From: Bacillus safensis
GTDB taxonomy: Bacteria; Bacillota; Bacilli; Bacillales; Bacillaceae
Reading direction: 5' to 3'
DNA: 64,000 nt
Assembly: GCA_030159235.1 (NCBI GenBank)
Contig: BSBG01000001.1
Coordinates: 124,001 to 188,000, forward strand
Made by a program: the position numbers and the translations under genes. Each line of letters begins with the position of its first letter. Within the stretch, counting starts at the first letter, position 1. This document shows positions 59,099 through 64,000 of this stretch, in pieces. The notes beneath the pieces were generated by a model. That model worked only from the letters and a program-made list of their open reading frames with translations, had not been told where the DNA came from and did no database searches.

Positions 59099-59174
59099 CG
59101 CGCTCGGAGGGATTCGAACCCCCGGCAGACGTGGTACCGGAAACCACCGCTCTATCCAACTGAGCTACGAGCGC
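59099..59174 (-). tRNA. trnQ-Arg: tRNA-Arg (anticodon CCG)
   Basis: A 76-base cloverleaf: acceptor stem GCGCTCG/CGAGCGC, D-arm AGCTCAGTTGGATAGAGC, anticodon stem GTGGT/ACCAC with loop TTCCGGT giving anticodon CCG, and T-arm GGGGGTTCGAATCCC. Discriminator base G; CCA is not encoded. It reads Arg codon CGG. A single tRNA at this place next to clpP corresponds to trnQ-Arg in B. subtilis. Confidence 0.95.
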
Positions 59175-59291
59175 ACGATATGTTTTTTGAACGTCAGCAT
59201 ATCAAATTATAAGGGAAATGCTGCAAGAAAGCAATGAAATTATGATGACTTCAAAAAAGAAGCCTGCACCATAAAGATGCAGACATTTCTA

Positions 59292-59600
59292 TTATGCATT
59301 TTTAACAGATGCAATAATGTTTCGTTCTATGTTTTCATTTATTTCATCCACTGTTTTCACAAGACAAATGATCCCATCAATAAACGGCCAAATGAACAAG
59401 GTCAACCATCCTAAAAGAAGCATGACCACTGCATAGCCTTTCTTTTCATCTAAATAAAAACGATGAATTGCAAAAGCTCCAAGGAACCACCATAAAAGAA
59501 AAACAACTAATTTCGACTTTTTTTTGGCTTGAAGTTCAGTTGACACAACAATTCGCTGTTGATCAGTCAAACCACTTTTTTCTAGAAGTAGATTATCCAC
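59292..59600 (-). CDS. TM2-domain membrane protein (YozV-like)
   Basis: A 102-residue protein with a TM2 domain: two membrane helices with GAFAIHRFYLDEKKGYAVVM before and FIWPFIDGIICL after the turn. It has cytoplasmic ends and no known function. GTG start after AGAAGG. In B. subtilis proteins of this type such as YozV are found elsewhere. Confidence 0.82.
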   Translation of the reverse strand: MDNLLLEKSGLTDQQRIVVSTELQAKKKSKLVVFLLWWFLGAFAIHRFYLDEKKGYAVVMLLLGWLTLFIWPFIDGIICLVKTVDEINENIERNIIASVKNA

Positions 59601-59695
59601 TCTTTTTCCTTCTTTCCGACTATATATAATTACAACATAGGTAATATTACCTCATAACAGAAAGTTTTACCATATTTTTTAAAAACTTTTCCATG

Positions 59696-59720
59696 GTTTA
59701 AGAAAAATAATTTTGGGAAA
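59696..59720 (+). promoter_or_regulatory. Sigma-B promoter of clpP
   Basis: GTTTAA (59696-59701) and GGGAAA (59715-59720) with a 13-base spacer fit the sigma-B consensus GTTTAA-N13-15-GGGWAW. clpP is a known sigma-B target in B. subtilis. Confidence 0.8.
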
Positions 59721-59758
59721 AATAACATGTGGCTGTCGAATTTTTTGATTGCGTTTTG

Positions 59759-59788
59759 TTTGACCTTTATTGACCAAAAATGTATCAT
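59759..59788 (+). promoter_or_regulatory. Sigma-A promoter and CtsR operator of clpP
   Basis: TTTGACC (59759-59765) and ATTGACC (59769-59775) are the CtsR heptads with the usual 3-base spacer. The first overlaps the -35 box TTGACC (59760-59765), which is 17 bases from TATCAT (59783-59788). CtsR binding would block this promoter until heat or protein stress. Confidence 0.88.
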
Positions 59789-59827
59789 TGAATTACATAC
59801 TTACCTAAAAGGTGAAGGAGGAACATT

Positions 59828-60424
59828 ATGAATTTAATACCTACAGTCATTGAGCAAACAAATCGTGGGGAAAGAGCTTACGACATTTATTCTCGTCTTT
59901 TAAAAGACCGTATTATCATGCTTGGTTCTGCGATCGATGACAATGTTGCCAACTCCATCGTGTCACAGCTGCTTTTCTTAGAAGCTGAAGATCCAGAAAA
60001 AGATATCTCTATCTACATTAACAGCCCTGGCGGTTCGATCACAGCTGGTATGGCCATTTACGATACGATGCAATTTATTAAACCAAAGGTATCAACTATT
60101 TGTATTGGTATGGCTGCATCTATGGGTGCGTTCCTGCTTGCTGCTGGTGAAAAAGGTAAGCGTTATGCCCTTCCAAACAGTGAAGTCATGATTCACCAAC
60201 CACTAGGCGGTGCCCAAGGTCAAGCAACAGAAATTGAAATTGCGGCAAAACGAATCCTTTCTTTACGTGATAAACTGAATCAAGTACTTGCTGAACGTAC
60301 TGGTCAGCCAATTGAAGTGATTGAACGCGATACTGATCGTGACAACTTCAAAACAGCGGAAGAAGCTCTTCAATACGGACTCATTGACAAAGTCTTGACC
60401 CGTAATGCAGAAGACCAAAAATAA
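59828..60424 (+). CDS. clpP: ATP-dependent Clp protease proteolytic subunit
   Basis: A 198-residue serine protease subunit. The catalytic Ser98 is in [11 protein letters not shown], His123 in MIHQPLGG and Asp172 in the C-terminal DRDNF segment. It forms tetradecamers with ClpX, ClpC or ClpE and degrades regulators and damaged proteins. GGAGGA precedes the ATG. It is transcribed alone, with its own terminator. Confidence 0.98.
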   Translation: MNLIPTVIEQTNRGERAYDIYSRLLKDRIIMLGSAIDDNVANSIVSQLLFLEAEDPEKDISIYINSPGGSITAGMAIYDTMQFIKPKVSTICIGMAASMGAFLLAAGEKGKRYALPNSEVMIHQPLGGAQGQATEIEIAAKRILSLRDKLNQVLAERTGQPIEVIERDTDRDNFKTAEEALQYGLIDKVLTRNAEDQK

Positions 60425-60436
60425 TCATGACAAAAC

Positions 60437-60467
60437 AAACCGTCTGCTCTTTGAACAGACGGTTTTT
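60437..60467 (+). terminator. Terminator of clpP
   Basis: AACCGTCTG and CAGACGGTT pair and are followed by TTTTTTG on the plus strand. Confidence 0.9.
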
Positions 60468-60484
60468 TGTGATTTAAATATGCT

Positions 60485-61063
60485 TCAAGACAGCTCCGTC
60501 CATTTCTGTTGAAGAGCTGGTGTTTGATAGGAAGTCATCTGCGTGATTAATTCCTCCGGTTCGCTCGCAGAATGTAACAGTTGAAGGTGGGATTCATTCG
60601 AAAAACCTTCCTGTACACTAAATTTCACCATGTCAATGAGCGGGTTGAAGTAGTCATTCACTTGATACAAGCCGATTGGCTTTTGATGGATGCCGATTTG
60701 TGCCCAGCATAGCACCTCAAATAGTTCTTCATATGTACCAAATCCACCTGGCATCGCAATAAACCCATCGGCCAGCTCGCTCATTTTCGCTTTTCGTTCA
60801 TGCATTCCTGTTACCTCGATGAGCTCTGTCAGCTCTTGATGCACAACTTCTCCTCTAAAAAGCCCCTTCGGCATGACCCCGATCACTTGTCCGCCATGTC
60901 TCATCACCTCATCGGCAATGGCACCCATTAACCCAATACGCGATCCGCCGTAAACAAGACGAATGCCCTGCTTTGCCATATAAGCACCCAGCTCCACAGC
61001 CTTTTGTTTGTAGACCTCATTTACACCTGGATTCGAACCAGCAAACACACAAATCGTTTTCAT
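60485..61063 (-). CDS. yvdD: LOG-family nucleotide phosphoribohydrolase YvdD
   Basis: A 192-residue Rossmann-like protein with the lysine-decarboxylase-like motifs of the LOG family: [36 protein letters not shown]-type segment (seen as [19 protein letters not shown]) and [14 protein letters not shown] enzymes release nucleobases from nucleoside monophosphates. ATG 61063 follows GGAG by 8 bases and gives the B. subtilis YvdD length; the longer frame starts upstream without a site. Confidence 0.9.
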   Translation of the reverse strand: MKTICVFAGSNPGVNEVYKQKAVELGAYMAKQGIRLVYGGSRIGLMGAIADEVMRHGGQVIGVMPKGLFRGEVVHQELTELIEVTGMHERKAKMSELADGFIAMPGGFGTYEELFEVLCWAQIGIHQKPIGLYQVNDYFNPLIDMVKFSVQEGFSNESHLQLLHSASEPEELITQMTSYQTPALQQKWTELS

Positions 61064-61200
61064 CAAAACAGCTCCATCTCTCTCTATGATTTCTTCACCC
61101 ACTCATTCTACTATAATGATTTGTAAAGAAACAGCCACTTCTTCTATATATAGTGTAAAATCAAAAGAGTGAACACCATATAAGGAGCTGTATAAAGAAA

Positions 61201-61542
61201 ATGCAAACAACGGAGATGGAAAAGTGGATCAAGGATTTTTATCAAATGAGAAATTGGACAGAGTACGGGCCGTTTATCCGGTTAGGCTTCTTAATGGAAG
61301 AAACGGGAGAGCTCGCTCGTGCCGTTAGAGCAATAGAAATTGGACGAGACCGGCCTGATGAGCAAAGACAGGAATCATCTGAGCTGAAGAAAGAACTCAT
61401 TGAAGAAATGGGAGATGTCTTGGCCAATCTCCTCATTTTAGCGGATCTCTATGATGTCACAGTAGAAGAAGTCTTCTTTGCTCATCAACAGAAACTCACA
61501 AAGCGTTTTTCTGGAGAAATAGAGCCAGTAAAAAACACGTGA
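61201..61542 (+). CDS. yvdC: MazG-type nucleotide pyrophosphohydrolase YvdC
   Basis: A 113-residue all-helical protein with the MazG metal motif: EETGELARAVRAIE and, further on, ELIEEMGDVLANLLILAD (the EExxE and ExxD pairs). It probably hydrolyses non-canonical nucleoside triphosphates. AAGGAG lies 13 bases before the ATG. It is divergent from yvdD, as in B. subtilis. Confidence 0.85.
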   Translation: MQTTEMEKWIKDFYQMRNWTEYGPFIRLGFLMEETGELARAVRAIEIGRDRPDEQRQESSELKKELIEEMGDVLANLLILADLYDVTVEEVFFAHQQKLTKRFSGEIEPVKNT

Positions 61543-61563
61543 CCAAGCTGTCACGTGTTTTTT
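61529..61563. terminator. Bidirectional terminator yvdC / sulP
   Basis: AAAACACGTGAC and GTCACGTGTTTT pair with a 6-base loop; the yvdC stop codon lies in the left arm. Flanking A and T runs serve both convergent genes. Confidence 0.88.
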
Positions 61564-61569
61564 ACCGCC

Positions 61570-63192
61570 TTATAGCTGCTGTGGTGAGATATCATCCGTT
61601 CGTTCAAAGAAATGCTGCTTTCCGATATGATGGAAAAGACCCGTTCGATGCAAAAGCTCTTTAGGCTGTGATTGAAGTCCAACGATCATCAGCTTTCCAT
61701 TATGATGCTTTAACCGATTGGAGATATTCATCAAAACCGCTTCTGCCGAGGTGTCCATATAATTGACTTTATTCATGAGCAGGATGAGCGTTTTTGGTTT
61801 TGTTTGCACATGGTCCAAAATCGAATTTTCCAATGAATCTGTTGTCCCGAAAAACAGCGGCCCTTCAATGGAATACATGCTGATCTCTTTTTCGTCTGTC
61901 TGTTTTTCTAAAGCAGCTGCCGTTTCCATTTGGGGAACAGCGACATTTGTATGAATATTGGTCGTCTGGCTCATTTTTTTGATAAAAGCAATAAATGCTA
62001 AAATGAGACCAGCAGTGACACCAATAATCAAATCACCAATGACCGTTAGCAGGAAGGTCACAACAAGTACAAGTGAATCGGCATTTTTCACTTTCACAAT
62101 ATTGATAAACTCTTTTCTTTCACTCATATTCCAAGCAACAAACATTAAAATCGGTGCCATTGCAGCAAGTGGAATCATCGACGCATATGGTGCAAATAGC
62201 ATTAAGATTAGCAAGACGACAACGCCATGCACGACACCAGAAATCGGGCTTGCTCCGCCATTTTTAATGTTCGTTGCCGTACGGGCGATAGCTCCCGTCG
62301 CCGGAATTCCTCCGAAAAGTGGTGCCGCCATGTTGGCGATCCCTTGCCCGACAAGCTCCTTGTTACTGTCATGTCTAGAGCCTTTCATATTATCAGCAAC
62401 CATTGCAGACAAGATGGATTCTACGCCGCCTAAAAGCGCAATCACAATCGCTGGAGGCAGGAGATATATCATTTTTTCAATCGTCAATTCAGGAAAAGCG
62501 AAGCTTGGCAGCTGACGAGGGATTTCACCATATGCAGAGCCAATCGTTTCAACTTGTCCTTGGAAAAAGAGAACGGCTAGAAACGTTGAAGCCAATAAAC
62601 CTAATAGCGCACCAGGTATTTTGGGAATGTATTTTTGTGCTGCCAAAATCACGATGAGTCCGATGACGGATGTGATGATGGCAAGACTGTTTGCGGTACC
62701 AAGATGGACCACGATTTCTCTCATATTGAGGAAAAAGCTTTCATGCTTTTCAACACCCTTTAATCCGAGGAAGTTGGCAATCTGTCCTGAAAAAATAATG
62801 ACAGCAATGCCCGCAGTAAAGCCGATGATAACCGGACGAGGAATAAATTTCATGAGCTTCCCTAGTTTGAATATTCCGAATAATACAAGCATACAGCCTG
62901 CCATAAAACCGGCAATGAGCAAGTTTTCAATACCGTACTGGCTGACGATGCCGAATAAAATTGGAACAAACGCCCCGGTCGGCCCGCCAATCTGATACTT
63001 TGAACCACCAAACAATGAAATCAAAATGCCGGCAACGATGACTGTGTATAATCCATATTCTGGTCCGACACCAGATGCAATGGCAAATGCCATGCCTAAA
63101 GGAATTGCCACAACGCCCACGACAAGCCCAGCGATTAGATCGCGTCTAAACTTTGATGAATTATACCCTTCAAATCTTCCATAAAAACGCAT
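61570..63192 (-). CDS. yvdB: SulP-family anion transporter YvdB
   Basis: A 540-residue SLC26/SulP protein: about 12-14 hydrophobic segments with VGVVAIPLGMAFAIASGVGPEYGL and GGIPATGAIARTATNIKNGG, and a C-terminal STAS domain (from about residue 430: SIEGPLFFGTTDSLENSI, DTSAEAVLM). Following a carbonic anhydrase gene by 37 bases it is more likely a bicarbonate than a sulfate carrier; this is an inference from the pairing. Confidence 0.9.
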   Translation of the reverse strand: MRFYGRFEGYNSSKFRRDLIAGLVVGVVAIPLGMAFAIASGVGPEYGLYTVIVAGILISLFGGSKYQIGGPTGAFVPILFGIVSQYGIENLLIAGFMAGCMLVLFGIFKLGKLMKFIPRPVIIGFTAGIAVIIFSGQIANFLGLKGVEKHESFFLNMREIVVHLGTANSLAIITSVIGLIVILAAQKYIPKIPGALLGLLASTFLAVLFFQGQVETIGSAYGEIPRQLPSFAFPELTIEKMIYLLPPAIVIALLGGVESILSAMVADNMKGSRHDSNKELVGQGIANMAAPLFGGIPATGAIARTATNIKNGGASPISGVVHGVVVLLILMLFAPYASMIPLAAMAPILMFVAWNMSERKEFINIVKVKNADSLVLVVTFLLTVIGDLIIGVTAGLILAFIAFIKKMSQTTNIHTNVAVPQMETAAALEKQTDEKEISMYSIEGPLFFGTTDSLENSILDHVQTKPKTLILLMNKVNYMDTSAEAVLMNISNRLKHHNGKLMIVGLQSQPKELLHRTGLFHHIGKQHFFERTDDISPQQL

Positions 63193-63229
63193 GGTATGTG
63201 TTGGCCTCCTTCAAGTATGTGTAGATGAT

Positions 63230-63811
63230 TTAGGTATACTGCGCGTCAATTTGTTTGTCTTTCACAACGACATCCAGCTTTCCTGTTGCTGGATGAATCA
63301 CCAGCCCATGAACAGCCACATCACTTGGCATCAGTGGATGCTCCTTGACTAGCTTCACACTTTGAGACACACTTTCTTCAACCGAATCAAAGCCTGTCAG
63401 CCAGCCCTTTAAATCAACTCCTGAATTTTTCACAATGCTCAAGCATTTTTCTTCGATTCCGCGTGCTTTCACCTTTTCAAGTAAAGGATCTGCCGCAAGA
63501 CCTGCCATTCCGCATTCATGATGCCCCACTATGCACACTTCCTCTGCCTTCAGCTCATAAATAGCTAACAGGATACTCCGCATCACACTGCCGAACGGAT
63601 GTGTCACGATGGCGCCCGCATTTTTAATGATTTTCGCATCACCGTTTCTCAGTCCCATGGATTGCGGCAATAATTCCAAAAGGCGTGTATCCATGCACGT
63701 TAAAATGACCAGTTTCTTCTCAGGAAATTTCCCCGCTTTGTAAGGCTCATAGTGTTTCTCATTCACAAACTCTGAATTGTGCTGAAGAATCTGTTCTAAT
63801 TTCGATCCCAT
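63230..63811 (-). CDS. yvdA: Beta-carbonic anhydrase YvdA
   Basis: A 193-residue beta-class carbonic anhydrase. Zinc ligands are Cys39 in LTCMDTR, with Asp41 and Arg43, and His97 and Cys100 in VGHHECGM. It interconverts CO2 and bicarbonate. ATG 63811 follows GGGAGAGG and discards five residues of the longer frame. Upstream gene of the anhydrase-SulP pair. Confidence 0.92.
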   Translation of the reverse strand: MGSKLEQILQHNSEFVNEKHYEPYKAGKFPEKKLVILTCMDTRLLELLPQSMGLRNGDAKIIKNAGAIVTHPFGSVMRSILLAIYELKAEEVCIVGHHECGMAGLAADPLLEKVKARGIEEKCLSIVKNSGVDLKGWLTGFDSVEESVSQSVKLVKEHPLMPSDVAVHGLVIHPATGKLDVVVKDKQIDAQYT

Positions 63812-64000
63812 CTTTGCCTCTCCCATCTTTATTTAAGTAACGTCAACTCGTACCTGTCCCCCTTTTCTTTCGTGTGTTCACAAGCATAAAGAAGAAAAAT
63901 GATAGAAAAAAAAGAAAAAAATGAGAAAACGATGAGAGAAAATGTAAGTGTTTTTTCTATTTTGTCCTCTATTCCGCTTTGGCGTAAGGCGGAGACGGTT
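63812..64000. other. Right end, intergenic
   Basis: This stretch is A/T-rich and has no convincing gene. TCCGC and GCGGA at about 63971-63992 can form a small hairpin; it runs to the window edge and cannot be judged further. Confidence 0.5.

Noticed and set aside
59099-59174. tRNA-Arg as an integration site with an island
   Set aside because: No duplicated tRNA end, integrase or foreign-looking block is next to it; both sides match the conserved clpP/yvd order.
61958-62515. A 185-codon plus-strand open frame
   Set aside because: It is antisense to the well-supported SulP gene, lacks a ribosome site and looks like a frame shadow.

Overview
The window looks like a chromosomal segment of a Bacillus of the subtilis/pumilus group. 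Gene content and order follow the B. subtilis block rnr - est - secG - rghR - opuC - yvbG - yvbK - eno/gpmI/tpiA/pgk/gapA/cggR - lutR - sigL - yvfG - eps - slrR, and then clpP - tRNA-Arg - yvdD - yvdC - yvdB - yvdA. Non-B. subtilis insertions, a shortened eps operon and a roc cluster next to sigL make the B. pumilus complex my best guess; this is an inference from memory of gene order, not a database result.

Layout. 1-3.7 kb: start of RNase R, carboxylesterase, SecG and a run of small DNA-binding proteins (AbrB-like, two XRE RghR paralogues, a short XRE protein, a CatR-like HxlR protein). 3.7-8.0 kb: OpuC osmoprotectant ABC importer with its divergent GbsR/OpcR-type regulator. 8-9.8 kb: a MarC-family membrane protein, a decayed lipoprotein gene and the YvbK acetyltransferase. 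9.8-12.9 kb: a compact cassette of small hydrophobic peptide, ABC ATPase, ABC permease, M50-type membrane metalloprotease and small membrane protein, which I read as an uncharacterised peptide-antibiotic or peptide-signal system. It is followed by an AT-rich gene of unknown function. 14.1-21.4 kb: the complete lower-glycolysis operon with CggR and its operator. 21.6-28.6 kb: arginine/ornithine catabolism (rocD, rocE-like, rocR) with an exact sigma-54 promoter and RocR site, LutR, sigma-54 itself (SigL) and YvfG. 28.6-35.1 kb: a MATE exporter and a five-gene Nik/Cnt/Opp-type importer whose promoter carries a Fur box. 35.2-49.6 kb: the biofilm exopolysaccharide operon epsA to epsN on the minus strand, including the EAR antitermination RNA between epsB and epsC, with divergent slrR. 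49.7-59 kb: an orphan holin-like gene, a Fur-boxed siderophore uptake operon without an ATPase gene, PdaC, the ABC-F protein VmlR with a leader peptide and attenuator, a macrolide-type glycosyltransferase and an orphan Fur-boxed siderophore-binding lipoprotein. 59-64 kb: tRNA-Arg(CCG), a TM2 protein, clpP with sigma-B, sigma-A and CtsR elements, YvdD, YvdC, a SulP transporter and a beta-carbonic anhydrase.

Themes. The window joins central carbon flow (CggR operon), stress physiology (OpuC, ClpP), biofilm formation (eps/SlrR), metal uptake (three Fur-type promoters) and antagonism or resistance (the peptide cassette, VmlR, glycosyltransferase, MATE). The best candidates for something undescribed are the peptide/ABC/M50 cassette at 9.77-12.88 kb, the leader peptide of vmlR, the folded intergenic RNA candidate at 25.97-26.04 kb and the Fur-controlled Nik/Cnt-type importer.
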